51,679 nucleotides of DNA from Tabrizicola oligotrophica (GCF_011008935.1 NZ_JAAIVJ010000018.1:1-51679), one strand, 5' to 3'. Shown: positions 16,104 through 25,098, counted from the stretch's first letter. Numbers and translations are program-made. Notes: generated by a model not told the origin, from the sequence alone.

Positions 16104-16814
16104 TCACTTCCCCTCGATGCAGACATAGGCGTCGCCATAGCGCAGCACCCAACGGGCCGAGCGCGTGCTGACCGTGATGCGGGTGCCCTTGACCGAAGCA
16201 TTGACCGAATATTCCCGGCCTTGCGCATCGGCGCGGAACACCGTCGGCATGGCAGCACCGGGCGGGATGTCGAAATAGGTCTTGCGGCCATCGTCCGAGA
16301 TGCCGATCGGGGTGAACTCCGGCAGATTGCGGCGCTTCAGGATCGTGTAGGTCAGGGGCTGGGAGGGCGGAATGCTTGATGCGGCGGCGGCACTCGGGCT
16401 GCCAGGGACGGTGAACTTCACCGAGAAGTTCGGCGTGCCGCGACTCGTCTCGGTGACGAAGAAGAAATAGATGTGCTGATTGGTTTCGACCGTGACATTG
16501 GTCGAGGCGCCCGCGATCACCGGTTTCAGAATGAAGAGGTTCTGGCCCTCGAGCCGGTCGATCTTGAAGCTTTCGAGGTCGCCGATGGCGACCGACTGGA
16601 TCTTCTCGCCATCGCCGAGCTCGATCAGGGTGACGGTGCGGAGCCGCGTCGTGATCGCATAGACCTGACCTTCGCTGAAAGTGGCATAGGTGACGCGGCG
16701 GTCCTTGTTGCCGGGCAAGGGCACCGTTTCGGCCAGGCCGGGCAGGGGGCTCATCAGGGCCAGGGCGACGACCGCGGCAAGCGTGCGGGTACTGGAAAGT
16801 CGGATGCGGATCAT
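16104..16814 (-). CDS. virB9: type IV secretion core protein VirB9
   Basis: 236 residues with a Sec signal peptide (first about 28 residues, ending PLPGLAE). The N-terminal beta domain starts DRRVTYATFSEGQVYAI and includes GDGEKIQSVAIGD. The linker is rich in Ser and Pro. The C-terminal domain (PRTDIAGK-like position: YTILKRRNLPEFTPIGISDD, FDIPPGAAMPTVF) contacts VirB7 and the VirB10 barrel. It forms the periplasmic and outer-membrane ring of the transfer channel. Its stop is four bases before virB10, and its start overlaps the virB8 stop. Confidence 0.92.
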   Translation of the reverse strand: MIRIRLSSTRTLAAVVALALMSPLPGLAETVPLPGNKDRRVTYATFSEGQVYAITTRLRTVTLIELGDGEKIQSVAIGDLESFKIDRLEGQNLFILKPVIAGASTNVTVETNQHIYFFFVTETSRGTPNFSVKFTVPGSPSAAAASSIPPSQPLTYTILKRRNLPEFTPIGISDDGRKTYFDIPPGAAMPTVFRADAQGREYSVNASVKGTRITVSTRSARWVLRYGDAYVCIEGK

Positions 16815-17497
16815 TGTTCGGCCTCGAAGGTCTCTGCGGTCACGCGGTAATCTGTGACGATGAAGCCGGTCGGGTTTTCCCAGACGAGGCTGATGGCGCT
16901 TTGCTGGGCGGGGGCAAAGCGGAAGGTGACGGTGGCATAGAACTTGCCGACCCGCTCAGGATCAGCGTCGCGCGCCAGGGTCTTGGTGTAGCGCACCTGA
17001 TAGGTCGTCTCGGTGATCGGCGTGATCGAGGTGATCGCCACTGTGGCCTTGGCCGAGGCGCCATAGACCTTGGGCGGATAGGTCTCGTTGCCCTCGTTCC
17101 AGAGCGTAACCAGCGATTTGCGCGCGGCGCCCTCCGACCGGGCATAGACCTGCAGGATGCGGGCCTCGTTGTCATGGGCGTCGAAGGTCTCGCGGTCGAT
17201 GACATAGGAATAGAGCAGCGACTGTTTGATGCCCTCGGCCTGATCGACGCCGGCCTTCTCGACCGAGACCACACGCTCGGCAACGCCGGTGTCCTTGTCG
17301 ACGATGGCAAGATAGGCTTCGGTCTGCTTCAAGGGCAGTATCAGCACCACGGCGGCGATACCGAGGAGGCCCGTCGCAACCCCGGCCGAGGCCACAATCC
17401 AAGCGATCCGCTCGCGCCGGCGGATGCCGAAGGCCATTTCTTCCTCGAGGAAGGATTTCACCGAAAGGGGTTCGGTGTCGTGGGTCGTGTCTTTCAT
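16811..17497 (-). CDS. virB8: type IV secretion inner-membrane protein VirB8
   Basis: 228 residues. A short cytoplasmic tail is followed by one membrane helix (about residues 37-58, IVASAGVATGLLGIAAVVLI), then the NTF2-like periplasmic domain with VDKDTGVAERVVSVE, SLLYSYVIDRETFDAHD and a C-terminal FRFAPAQQSAISLVWENPTGF block typical of VirB8. It nucleates assembly of the inner-membrane complex. The frame is open well upstream of 17497, but that part overlaps virB6 in another frame and lacks family similarity, so the ATG at 17497 is taken. Confidence 0.92.
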   Translation of the reverse strand: MKDTTHDTEPLSVKSFLEEEMAFGIRRRERIAWIVASAGVATGLLGIAAVVLILPLKQTEAYLAIVDKDTGVAERVVSVEKAGVDQAEGIKQSLLYSYVIDRETFDAHDNEARILQVYARSEGAARKSLVTLWNEGNETYPPKVYGASAKATVAITSITPITETTYQVRYTKTLARDADPERVGKFYATVTFRFAPAQQSAISLVWENPTGFIVTDYRVTAETFEAEQ

Positions 17498-17505
17498 CAG
17501 ATCTC

Positions 17506-18510
17506 TCAATCTCTGGCTTTGGCGAAGGCCGCGAGCTTGGCGCGCGCCGCCCGGCCCAGGTCGGCATAGCTGCGGTCGCGGTCCCGCTCGGCGAGGCCGG
17601 AGGTCATGCCGTGGCGGAAGCCCGAGCCGAATTCGCGCAGGCGCGGACTGGCCACTTCGGAGGCTTTCACCAGGGGTTTGCCGACGACGCGGAGGGCTTG
17701 CGGCGCGAGGTTCGCAAGGTTGACCTGGCCGGTGATATTGGCGACCGCCTGGGGAATGGTGCGAAGCGCGAAGAAACCGACAAAACACATCACCAGGAAG
17801 CCGAGGATGGCGCCGATATTGTCGACCTCGCTGGCGGCGGTGAAATTCTTGTCGGCGACCGTAATCACCGTGCCGATGATCGCGGCGGCGGCGATCGGAT
17901 ACAGCAGGTAGCCGATCAAGGCGGAGAGCCAGGCCTCGAAAAGGTTCTTCGATTTCTCGAAGATCGTGACCAAGATCGCGAGCGGGGCGACGCCGAGGAG
18001 GAAGGCGATCATAATCTTGGCGAAGGCGACGATCAGGATATAGGCCGCCATCAGAAGCGCGAGAACGGCATAGAGCATGGCGGAGATCACGCCGCGCATG
18101 ATCGAGCCCTGGGCCTCGGAGACTGCGTCGACGGTGGTCGCCATCTGGTCGGAAAACCCGTCCATCGCCTGATAGGCGGTCCCTCCGGCAAGGCCATGGC
18201 CGGTGACGCCGAAGAAGGAGAGCGCCAGATTGCCCGAGGCGGTGGAAAAAGCATCGTAGAGCGTCGAGAAATTGGCCCAGGAGAGGCCGAACATCAGAAC
18301 CAACACGATGCGCATCGAGAGCTGGACCGCATCGCGCATCGAAATCCGGTAGACGTTCAGCGCGGAGTTGATCCCGACCAGAACGAGGAGGAGGGTGAGG
18401 AAGGCCGTGAAGAGGGGGCCGAGCGAGCGGGCGGTGGTCTCGAAGAAAGTCTGACCGGTCGCGAGGATCGCGGTATCGAGTTGGCCGAGCATGGTGGAGA
18501 CCAGATCCAT
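17506..18510 (-). CDS. virB6: type IV secretion channel protein VirB6
   Basis: 334 residues, a polytopic inner-membrane protein with about six hydrophobic segments, among them AFLTLLLVLVGINSALNVYR (about 32-52), YAVLALLMAAYILIVAFAKI (about 165-185), FLLGVAPLAILVTIF, and ILGFLVMCFVGFFALRTIPQ. The last 70 residues are soluble and basic. VirB6 forms part of the translocation pathway at the inner membrane. The start at 18510 overlaps the stop of the preceding gene (ATGA), which decides between it and longer in-frame options. Confidence 0.9.
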   Translation of the reverse strand: MDLVSTMLGQLDTAILATGQTFFETTARSLGPLFTAFLTLLLVLVGINSALNVYRISMRDAVQLSMRIVLVLMFGLSWANFSTLYDAFSTASGNLALSFFGVTGHGLAGGTAYQAMDGFSDQMATTVDAVSEAQGSIMRGVISAMLYAVLALLMAAYILIVAFAKIMIAFLLGVAPLAILVTIFEKSKNLFEAWLSALIGYLLYPIAAAAIIGTVITVADKNFTAASEVDNIGAILGFLVMCFVGFFALRTIPQAVANITGQVNLANLAPQALRVVGKPLVKASEVASPRLREFGSGFRHGMTSGLAERDRDRSYADLGRAARAKLAAFAKARD

Positions 18511-19013
18511 CAGAACCGGCCCTGGCACATCATTTCGACGGCATCGATGAGGCGCGCTGCCGCCGAGGCATAGGTGGCGGTCTGCGCTTGCGTCACTTCG
18601 CCGAACTCGTGCTGCAACCCGGCATAGATCGCTTCGACCGGCTCCCAGGGCGCTACCTTGCCGGCGCAACCGCAATCGCGCGCCTCATAGGCCTGGCTTG
18701 CCTGCAGATAGAGATAGATGTCGCGCTTGCGGGCATAGCCTTCCCTCTTGGAACCTGCGGTGCGATGCACTTTGTAGCCTTCCGGCCAGGACGCCGCGCA
18801 GTCGAGGAAGCGGACATTGACCGCTCCCGGGATCGGTTCGATCTTCTCCAGACCCTCGGGCAGGGGGCGGACCCGGAGGAAGGCCTGTTCGTCGGTTGGG
18901 GCGGCAGGGATGGTTTCGTCACTCATGGCTGGGCCAGACCAGGACGCGAAGCCTGCCAGAACCGCGAAGGCTCCGAGGATTGACCGGGAAGGGGAAGGGC
19001 TGCCGCGCATCAT
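18510..19013 (-). CDS. secreted protein of the virB operon, unknown function
   Basis: 167 residues with an N-terminal hydrophobic signal (SILGAFAVLAGFASWSGPAM). The mature part holds a Cys in RFLDCAASWPEGYKV, a DCGCAG motif, and a final MMCQGRF, so four cysteines are available for disulphides in the periplasm. No named family is recognised. Position between virB5 and virB6, with four-base overlaps on both sides, makes it a component or helper of this transfer system. The slot corresponds to small lineage-specific proteins (such as eex- or TraH-like genes) in other virB operons, but I see no similarity that supports a name. Confidence 0.6.
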   Translation of the reverse strand: MMRGSPSPSRSILGAFAVLAGFASWSGPAMSDETIPAAPTDEQAFLRVRPLPEGLEKIEPIPGAVNVRFLDCAASWPEGYKVHRTAGSKREGYARKRDIYLYLQASQAYEARDCGCAGKVAPWEPVEAIYAGLQHEFGEVTQAQTATYASAAARLIDAVEMMCQGRF

Positions 19014-19819
19014 TCGCCGCCGTTCACTTTCAGGAACTTGCGTTCATCGGCAGCGCTGGCGGCATCCATCACCCCGGCCTCGCCCATGCCGACGGTCTGC
19101 ACCGCCTCCATCGACCAGATATTGGCAAGCGCAATGGCGAGTTCCGCCGTAACGCGGGTGTTGAGGTCGATCGAAGCCTTCAGCCCCTCGGTCTCGGGGA
19201 TCTCCTGCACCAGCCGGTCGACCCGTCCGAGGCTTTCCTTGGCATCCTGCGCCGAGGCTTCGGCCGCGACCGAGAGGAAGGCGCTGGTATTGGCTTCGGT
19301 GCCGATCCGCGCGACGGAAGGATCGGTGCTGCCCGCCAGCGTGTCAACCGTGCCGCGGTCGAGCCCGGCGCTTTCAAAGAAACTGTCGACATGGGCGCTG
19401 ACCGAGCCGCCTCCGCTGAAGGCGCCGGAACTCAGCACAGAGGACCAGTCGCCGGATTTGGCGGCGGTGACGGCGGCGGTCAGGTCGGAAAAATCCGGCA
19501 GGATATCTTGCAGGAAGGTCTTGGGGTCGAACTCCAGCTTCAACTGGCTCAAGCTCTCGGTGAGCGATTTCAACTGATCGCCGAGAAGTTTGATCTGTTC
19601 GATCTGCTTCAGGATCTGGTCGTCGAGCTTGAGATTCTGGGCGATCGCTTCCTTCAACTGCAGCTTCGCCTCGGCCAGCACCTCGATCATTTTGGCAAGA
19701 TTGCTGGTATCGATGGTCGGCACGCCCTGGGCAAGAACCGGGCTGCCGACGAGTCCGAGCGCGAGAAGGCTGGCGGCAGCGAAGCGCGCGAGTTTCCGGG
19801 GCAGGGGTTTCGATCGCAT
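19010..19819 (-). CDS. virB5: VirB5-like minor pilin protein
   Basis: 269 residues. The signal peptide (about 1-31) ends SPVLAQ, followed by GVPTIDTSNLAKMIE and a long amphipathic helical stretch (LKEAIAQNLKLDDQILKQIE) as in VirB5/TrbJ proteins, which sit at the pilus tip and mediate recipient contact. The C-terminal part, IDLNTRVTAELAIALAN...DERKFLKV, is shared with the next upstream protein (19824-20951). Assignment rests on the signal peptide, helical pattern, the GVPTID start of the mature protein and operon position; the sequence is divergent, as is usual for this family. Confidence 0.75.
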   Translation of the reverse strand: MRSKPLPRKLARFAAASLLALGLVGSPVLAQGVPTIDTSNLAKMIEVLAEAKLQLKEAIAQNLKLDDQILKQIEQIKLLGDQLKSLTESLSQLKLEFDPKTFLQDILPDFSDLTAAVTAAKSGDWSSVLSSGAFSGGGSVSAHVDSFFESAGLDRGTVDTLAGSTDPSVARIGTEANTSAFLSVAAEASAQDAKESLGRVDRLVQEIPETEGLKASIDLNTRVTAELAIALANIWSMEAVQTVGMGEAGVMDAASAADERKFLKVNGGE

Positions 19820-19823
19820 AGGG

Positions 19824-20951
19824 TCACTCCTTCACTTTGAGGAACTGCGCGTCAGCGGCATAGGCCTGCAGCAACAGGGCATTGCGGGCCGCATCGACCT
19901 TCGCCCGGGCGGCTTTCAGCCGTTCGACCACGGCGGCGATGCGCACCACTTCGGCGCGGGCATAGGTGTTGAGATCCAGCGCTTCCTTGGTGGTGGTCGT
20001 GTTCGGGATCTTCTCGATGATGGCCTTCAGCCGGCCCATGGCGTCGGCGAGCGTCGCGGCGGAGTCCATGCCGTAATGCAGCCCTGCATCGGCAACGTTG
20101 CTCGCCTCCGCAATCACCATATCGGCCGGATCGAGCGAGCCCACCGTATCGACGCCGTCGATTTTGGCGGCATAGGCGTTGTAATTGGCGGTGATGCGGA
20201 CGACGTAGTCCTGCGTCTCCTGATAAGGCGGGATGCCACCGTATTTCTGCACCGCACCGGGACCGGCGTTATAGGCGGCAAGCGCCAAGGGCATCGAGCC
20301 GAAGGCGCTGAGCTGCTCGAGGAGATAGCGGGCACCGGCGTCGAGCTGCAGCTGCGGGTCGTCATAATAGGCCGGATAGACCCCGAGATATTTCGCGGTG
20401 TCGGGAATGATCTGGGTCAGGCCGAAGGCCGCCGCCGGGCTGCGCGCCCCGATGGAAAACCCGCTCTCCTGCTTGACCAACCCCTGGAACCAGCAGCGGA
20501 ACTCGACCGGATTGATCCCGGCACGGACGAGGGCTGGGTGATTGCCATAGCGTTTGGCGGTCTCGATGATCATCTCCTCGATGGTCTGACGCGCATCGCC
20601 AAAGAGCCTGCCGGCATAGGGGTTGTTGTCGTCGATCGCATAGGCCTCGGAAGCGGCGAGACCGCCGCCCAGACCTTCGAGATCGCCGATGAAGGCGGAG
20701 GAGCCGGTCAGCATCGCCAGGGTTTGCTCCAGGGCCGCGACCTGCTCGTCGCTGAGTTCACCGAGCCGATCGCGCTTGAGACTCTCGGCCTCAAGCTTGG
20801 TGCGCAGTGCGGCCTCTTCGCTGACCTGACTGCCTTGCAGCACCAGCGCTTTGCCGTCGATCGTTGGCACGCCTTGGGCATGCCCGGCCAGCGGCGCGCA
20901 AGAGAGTACCGCCAGCAGCGCGAGCTCTGCCGGTCTCAACCGCAACGCCAT
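19824..20951 (-). CDS. lytic transglycosylase with VirB5-like ends
   Basis: 375 residues. After a signal peptide (ending GHAQ) comes GVPTID, the same mature start as the neighbouring VirB5-like protein. An SLT domain occupies about residues 140-275: the catalytic Glu is in VKQESGFSIGARSPAAAFG, followed by LTQIIPDTAKYLGV and [17 protein letters not shown]. The C-terminal 80 residues again resemble the VirB5-like protein (LDLNTYARAEVV ... ADAQFLKV). It would cut peptidoglycan to let the secretion channel through, and its ends may dock it where VirB5 docks. ATG 20951 is preferred, ten bases after the lipoprotein stop with TAGGG upstream; a GTG at 20996 would overlap that gene. Confidence 0.8.
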   Translation of the reverse strand: MALRLRPAELALLAVLSCAPLAGHAQGVPTIDGKALVLQGSQVSEEAALRTKLEAESLKRDRLGELSDEQVAALEQTLAMLTGSSAFIGDLEGLGGGLAASEAYAIDDNNPYAGRLFGDARQTIEEMIIETAKRYGNHPALVRAGINPVEFRCWFQGLVKQESGFSIGARSPAAAFGLTQIIPDTAKYLGVYPAYYDDPQLQLDAGARYLLEQLSAFGSMPLALAAYNAGPGAVQKYGGIPPYQETQDYVVRITANYNAYAAKIDGVDTVGSLDPADMVIAEASNVADAGLHYGMDSAATLADAMGRLKAIIEKIPNTTTTKEALDLNTYARAEVVRIAAVVERLKAARAKVDAARNALLLQAYAADAQFLKVKE

Positions 20952-20961
20952 TGAGACAACC

Positions 20962-21165
20962 CTATTCGCAGGCAGCCGCATCATCGGGTCCGGCACTCAG
21001 GTCACTTGGCGAAGCTGCAGCGCGTGATACGATGCCCTTGGAGGAGGCAGTGGTTTGCGTCGCCGCAACCCAACAATTGGTCTTGGCGATCGGGGCCTCG
21101 GCACAGCCGGAAAGGGCCAAACATCCGAATCCGATAATAGTTCTTGTGTAATATATTGATTTCAT
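20962..21165 (-). CDS. virB7: VirB7-like small lipoprotein
   Basis: 67 residues with a lipoprotein signal: MKSIYYTRTIIGFGCLALSGC, where LALSGC is the lipobox and the Cys at residue 21 would be lipidated. A second Cys follows (TKNCW), which in VirB7 proteins can pair with VirB9. The rest is short, Ala/Ser-rich and without a fold signature. Size, lipobox and position right after virB4 in a virB operon support VirB7, the outer-membrane anchor of the core complex; sequence alone would not be enough. Confidence 0.68.
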   Translation of the reverse strand: MKSIYYTRTIIGFGCLALSGCAEAPIAKTNCWVAATQTTASSKGIVSRAAASPSDLSAGPDDAAACE

Positions 21166-21172
21166 TTGATAA

Positions 21173-23521
21173 TCATTCCTTCCAAAATTTCGGGCGTGAT
21201 CCGTAGTCATCGCCAAAGGCGGCCTGACCGGCGCGACCGCCACCCAGCACCGTGATCAAGGGGCCGAGCGCCTTCAGATCGACATCGAGAACCGTCGAGC
21301 CGCGCGCCGAGCGGCAAAGGACCAGCCTGCGGCCGATTTCGCCGGAAAGGACGAAGCCCAGCTCACCCTCGGTCAGCCGGAAATCCTCATAGTCGCGGCC
21401 ATCGGCTTCGGGGTTCGGGAAGAGGAGCTGGTTCGGCAGCGCCTCCAGTACCGAGCGCGCCCGGCTTTGCCGGATCTGGCTCGGGAACTGCGTCATCATC
21501 ACCACGACGACATTCTTCTTCCGCGCGGTGACCAGCCATTCAGCGAGCTTGGCGGAAAAGTAATCGTCGTCGAGCACCTTCCAGGCCTCGTCGATCACGA
21601 TCAGCGTTGGGCGCTTTTCCTCGATCAGCATCTCGATGCGGCGGAAGAGATAGGCGAGCACCGCTGTGCGCTCGGTCTTGAGATCGAGAATCTCGGTGAG
21701 ATCGACCGCCGTGATGTCCTGGGCGGCAAAATCGACCACCGGCGCTGCAGCCGGACCGAAGACCCAAGCGTAGCGCCCATCCGGCCCCCATTCGCCGACC
21801 CGCATGGCGAGATCGCGGCCGTCGCCGACATCACCGAGCAGGGTCTGGAAGTCGCGGAAGTTGCGCAGTGCTACGGGCACATTGGCGTTCTGCCGGATCG
21901 CGCGTTTCAGCTCGTCCGACTGCTGCGGCGTCAGCCGCGCGCCGCTGGCATCGAGGAGGGCCGAGAACCAGTCGAGGAGCCAGGCTTCGCCGCGCTCGCC
22001 GGTTTCGGTCGCGAGGGGGTTGAGCCCGGTCGGCTGTCCGGCCTTGATCTCGGCATAGCGACCGCCAAGTGCGGTGACGGCCATCTTCAGACCGGCTTCC
22101 TTGTCGAAGAGGATGGTGCGGATCCTTGCCCTTTGCGCCTGGGCGACCAAGAAGGCGACGGTGGTGGTCTTGCCGCCGCCGGAGCGGCCGAGAACCAGGG
22201 TATGACCCACGGTCGGCTCGGAGTTCGGATCGCCCGGTTCGTGGAAGGAAAACCGGTGCAGGCTGCCCTGCACCGCCTCGAAGGCGGTGATCGGTGTGCC
22301 CCACGGCAGGTTTGCCGCCTTGCTGCCGGTGTCGGCGGCATGGAACGCTGCCATGTCGGCGAAATTGGTCGAGGCCACTGTCATGACCCGCATCCGGTAA
22401 TCCATGTTGCCGGGATGCATGGCAAAGAAGGTTGCGGGCAGCCCGAAGACTTCGCGCTCAAGACGGAACCCGGCCTGATGGCCGATGCCCCTGATGCGCG
22501 CCACCTGTTCGTCGAGTTGGCGGAGGCTCTCTGCAAAGACCGTGATCGTCATCTGGTGATCGCCAAAGCCCATGAGGCCACTTTCGACCGCATCGGCTGC
22601 CTCATAGAGCTGGCGCTCGATCGAGACCGCCATGTCATCGGCGGCCTTCATCTGCGCGGTCTTGCGACGGGCGCGTTCCGAGATCGTATTGCGGTCAATC
22701 GGCGTGTAGCTGTGCGCGATGATCGTGCCGATACTGGCATCGAGCGCATCAAGCATGCCGGGCCAAGTTGCCGTTGCGTAATTGCGGACATGGATCACAG
22801 CGGCGTAGCGCGTCTCCCCTGCTCCGTCATGGATCTGCACATGGCCCTTGTGGAAGCTGACGGAGACATTCGCCGCGTCTTCGGCGATCAGCGTCGCCCG
22901 GCCGCGAAACTCCGGCCGCAGCAGTCCGGAGGTCAGCGCCGAATAGAAGCCGATCAACGAGCCGTCGCTGACCTTCAGCCGCCGCGTGGCAATGCCGAGG
23001 CCGGTTTCCAAGATCGAGGTCACTTCGCGCAAGGCCTCGAGGCGCCGCTGGGTATCTTCGGCAAAGGCGCGGCGCGCGGCCCGGGCGAAGAACGGCACTT
23101 TCAGCGGCACCTGCTGCCGGCGCACGATGGTGATCACCAGCACGAAGTCCTGCGGATCGTTGGCGGCGAGGTGGTTGCGCCAGGCTGCCTCGATGTCGGC
23201 GGCAAAGCCCTGCCCTATCAAGGGCCGCAATCCCACTTCCGCTTTCTTCATCATGCGATGAATGTAGAAAGTGAAACGATCATCGAGGCCGTCGAGGAGC
23301 TGGGCCAATTGGCTGCGCAGGGCAGCAATGCTCTGCGGCGCCGCGGTGAAGCCGTCGATGCCAGAGATCTCGAGCGACAGCATCAGCGCATTGTCGCGGC
23401 TGCGCACCACCTCATCATCCACTTCCACCAGATAGGGCAGATGGGCATGAAGCTTGCGGTCTTTCCGCTGCACAGATTTCGCCCGCGCCGAGAGTTGCGG
23501 GCCCGCCAGATCAGGACACAT
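21173..23521 (-). CDS. virB4: type IV secretion ATPase VirB4
   Basis: 782 residues, the usual VirB4/CagE length. The N-terminal domain includes LPYLVEVDDEVVRSRDNALM and an FTFYIHRM segment. The Walker A motif TLVLGRSGGGKTTTVAFL is near residue 445 and the Walker B motif RPTLIVIDEAWKVLDD near 640, followed by KKNVVVVMMTQFPSQI. VirB4 powers pilus assembly and substrate passage at the inner membrane. Its start overlaps the virB3 end by 11 bases. The frame is intact over its full length. Confidence 0.94.
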   Translation of the reverse strand: MCPDLAGPQLSARAKSVQRKDRKLHAHLPYLVEVDDEVVRSRDNALMLSLEISGIDGFTAAPQSIAALRSQLAQLLDGLDDRFTFYIHRMMKKAEVGLRPLIGQGFAADIEAAWRNHLAANDPQDFVLVITIVRRQQVPLKVPFFARAARRAFAEDTQRRLEALREVTSILETGLGIATRRLKVSDGSLIGFYSALTSGLLRPEFRGRATLIAEDAANVSVSFHKGHVQIHDGAGETRYAAVIHVRNYATATWPGMLDALDASIGTIIAHSYTPIDRNTISERARRKTAQMKAADDMAVSIERQLYEAADAVESGLMGFGDHQMTITVFAESLRQLDEQVARIRGIGHQAGFRLEREVFGLPATFFAMHPGNMDYRMRVMTVASTNFADMAAFHAADTGSKAANLPWGTPITAFEAVQGSLHRFSFHEPGDPNSEPTVGHTLVLGRSGGGKTTTVAFLVAQAQRARIRTILFDKEAGLKMAVTALGGRYAEIKAGQPTGLNPLATETGERGEAWLLDWFSALLDASGARLTPQQSDELKRAIRQNANVPVALRNFRDFQTLLGDVGDGRDLAMRVGEWGPDGRYAWVFGPAAAPVVDFAAQDITAVDLTEILDLKTERTAVLAYLFRRIEMLIEEKRPTLIVIDEAWKVLDDDYFSAKLAEWLVTARKKNVVVVMMTQFPSQIRQSRARSVLEALPNQLLFPNPEADGRDYEDFRLTEGELGFVLSGEIGRRLVLCRSARGSTVLDVDLKALGPLITVLGGGRAGQAAFGDDYGSRPKFWKE

Positions 23522-23777
23522 GCAGCCGCCCCTTCCGGAAGGTCTCGCGCGTGGTCTTCATCAGGACAACCCCGAGCACCTGATGACCGTTCGGGTTGAT
23601 CGCCGCCGCGATCCGCGCCCCGAAATACCAGAGCGGACAGGTCAGCAGCCACAAGGCGCCCTTGAAGAGGATGAAGGGCATCACCGTCAGCCCGCCGACC
23701 ATCATGGCATAGGGCAAGGGCAGGCCGAGGAACCTGGCCTGCCGCGAAAGCCCGAGAATCACCGGGGTCTTTTCCAT
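23511..23777 (-). CDS. virB3: type IV secretion protein VirB3
   Basis: 88 residues, short and hydrophobic as in VirB3: PVILGLSRQARFLGLPLPY then a membrane segment (MMVGGLTVMPFILFKGALWL, about residues 25-45), and NPNGHQVLGVVLMKTTRET at the end. VirB3 is an inner-membrane partner of VirB4. The start overlaps the virB2 stop (ATGA) and the end overlaps virB4, so the three are translated in series. Confidence 0.9.
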   Translation of the reverse strand: MEKTPVILGLSRQARFLGLPLPYAMMVGGLTVMPFILFKGALWLLTCPLWYFGARIAAAINPNGHQVLGVVLMKTTRETFRKGRLHVS

Positions 23778-24082
23778 CAGGAGAAGGCCGAACGCAGGTT
23801 GGCGACGATGGCGGGACCGGCGAAGACGAAGAAGGCGCCGACGACCACCAGCGCCACCCAGGCCCAGGAGATCCGGTTAAAGGCGGCCATGAAGCCAGTG
23901 ACGACGAAGGCGATGCCGAAGAAAGCCGTCGAGAAGGCGCCGCGCAGCGTTGTCAGCACGCCGGTGGTGACGCCCTCGGCCTTGCTGAAATCGATGGTCT
24001 GGGCGAGGGCCGGTTGGGTGACGGCCAGCACAAGGGCGGAAGCTGAGAGGACGAAAGCGATCTGGCGGTAAGTCATGTTCAT
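23777..24082 (-). CDS. virB2: pilin VirB2
   Basis: 101 residues. A long signal peptide (about 1-28, ending QPALAQ) is followed by the mature pilin with two hydrophobic helices: AFSTAFFGIAFVVTGFMAAF and WAWVALVVVGAFFVFAGPAI, separated by a short polar loop (NRISW). This is the VirB2/TraA pattern of the conjugative pilus subunit. Position directly before virB3 confirms it. Confidence 0.9.
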   Translation of the reverse strand: MNMTYRQIAFVLSASALVLAVTQPALAQTIDFSKAEGVTTGVLTTLRGAFSTAFFGIAFVVTGFMAAFNRISWAWVALVVVGAFFVFAGPAIVANLRSAFS

Positions 24083-24097
24083 GCGAAAGGGTCCAGT

Positions 24098-24826
24098 TCA
24101 GGTTGAGCCGAGAAGGCGGGTATATTCCGCCATGACGCGGCGGATGTGATTTTGGGTCTCGCTGTAGGGTGGCACCCCGCCATAGGCGCGCACCGCCTCG
24201 GGGCCAGCGTTGTAGGCGGCGAGTGCCAGATCGAGGCTGCCGAACTCTTCCATCTGTTCGAGGAGATAGCGGGCACCGCCGTCGAGGTTCTGCAGCGGAT
24301 CGTCAATGTCGACGCGGAGATAGGCGGCAGTTCCCGGCATCAGCTGGGCGAGACCGCGGGCTCCGGCCGGACTGACGGCAGACGGGTTGTAGCCGCTTTC
24401 GACCCGGATCATCGCCTGGAACAAGGCCGACCACTCGGTCGGGCTGAGTCCGAGGCCCGCCAGTGCGGGATCGTCCTGATGGCGGGCCGAGACGAGGCGG
24501 AGGGCGGGCATCACCTCGGCCAGCCGGGCGCTGCGAGCCGGAAGGTCATCGGAGACAAGATCCGCGTCTTCCCCCTGCCCCGCCTCAACGGCAAGTTTCG
24601 TCGGCTCAGGCTGGATCAGCGCACCACGGTCATCATAGCGCAGCACGAAGGCATCGCTTGGCGGTACCGCGACCTCTTTCCCGCCCCAGTGGATGACCTC
24701 ACTTCGAGCGGGAGCGCATCCCAGAATTGATGCCGCCAGCAACCAGAGGAATCGAGACCGAGTCGAGTTCCAGCTTGGTCGCGGCGAAAGCCACCACGCC
24801 TTCCATCGTATTGATGATCCGCTCAT
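24098..24826 (-). CDS. virB1: lytic transglycosylase VirB1
   Basis: About 242 residues from the ATG at 24826. A hydrophobic stretch [15 protein letters not shown] serves as signal peptide. The SLT domain occupies the C-terminal half, with the catalytic Glu in [20 protein letters not shown], then [34 protein letters not shown], and [15 protein letters not shown]. It opens peptidoglycan for assembly of the transfer channel. This is the second SLT enzyme of the operon. The start is uncertain: the ATG used overlaps the preceding gene by about 128 bases and adds a Trp-rich N terminus; a TTG just before LAAS would give a very short signal. Confidence 0.8.
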   Translation of the reverse strand: MSGSSIRWKAWWLSPRPSWNSTRSRFLWLLAASILGCAPARSEVIHWGGKEVAVPPSDAFVLRYDDRGALIQPEPTKLAVEAGQGEDADLVSDDLPARSARLAEVMPALRLVSARHQDDPALAGLGLSPTEWSALFQAMIRVESGYNPSAVSPAGARGLAQLMPGTAAYLRVDIDDPLQNLDGGARYLLEQMEEFGSLDLALAAYNAGPEAVRAYGGVPPYSETQNHIRRVMAEYTRLLGST

Positions 24827-25016
24827 GCGCGTTGGTCTTGACCAGCACACAGCGCTCCTCGGGTCCGCGCACGACGTAGAACACCCACTGGCCGCGATAG
24901 CGCTTGACCGGATCCGGGGCTTCCACGCATTCGATCTCGACCCACGCGCCGGGCTCAGCCACGGCAGCGCGGAACTCTGCTTCCCTAAGCACGGGTAATA
25001 TCCTTCGCTTGCGCAT
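24699..25016 (-). CDS. small conserved-looking protein at the head of the virB operon
   Basis: 105 residues, family not recognised. It looks like a compact cytoplasmic alpha/beta protein: [36 protein letters not shown], and a final helix with [14 protein letters not shown]. No signal peptide or membrane segment. It starts at an ATG just inside the AT-rich divergent promoter region and its 3' end overlaps virB1, so it is the first gene of the transfer operon; a role in regulating the operon is possible but not shown by the sequence. Confidence 0.55.
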   Translation of the reverse strand: MRKRRILPVLREAEFRAAVAEPGAWVEIECVEAPDPVKRYRGQWVFYVVRGPEERCVLVKTNAHERIINTMEGVVAFAATKLELDSVSIPLVAGGINSGMRSRSK

Positions 25017-25098
25017 GGGAGCCTTTGGTCAAGAGTGGACTTTGGCCCCAAGTCATAGATGATTTCTTCTTTCGGCTCCACTTGCCGAAAGAGGCATA

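Noticed and set aside
15078-16379. 433-codon open frame on the plus strand opposite virB10
   Set aside because: Antisense shadow; no domain and crosses the virB10-virB9 boundary.
21467-23599. 710-codon open frame on the plus strand opposite virB4
   Set aside because: Shadow of virB4; no family features, and the virB operon frame is continuous with its neighbours.
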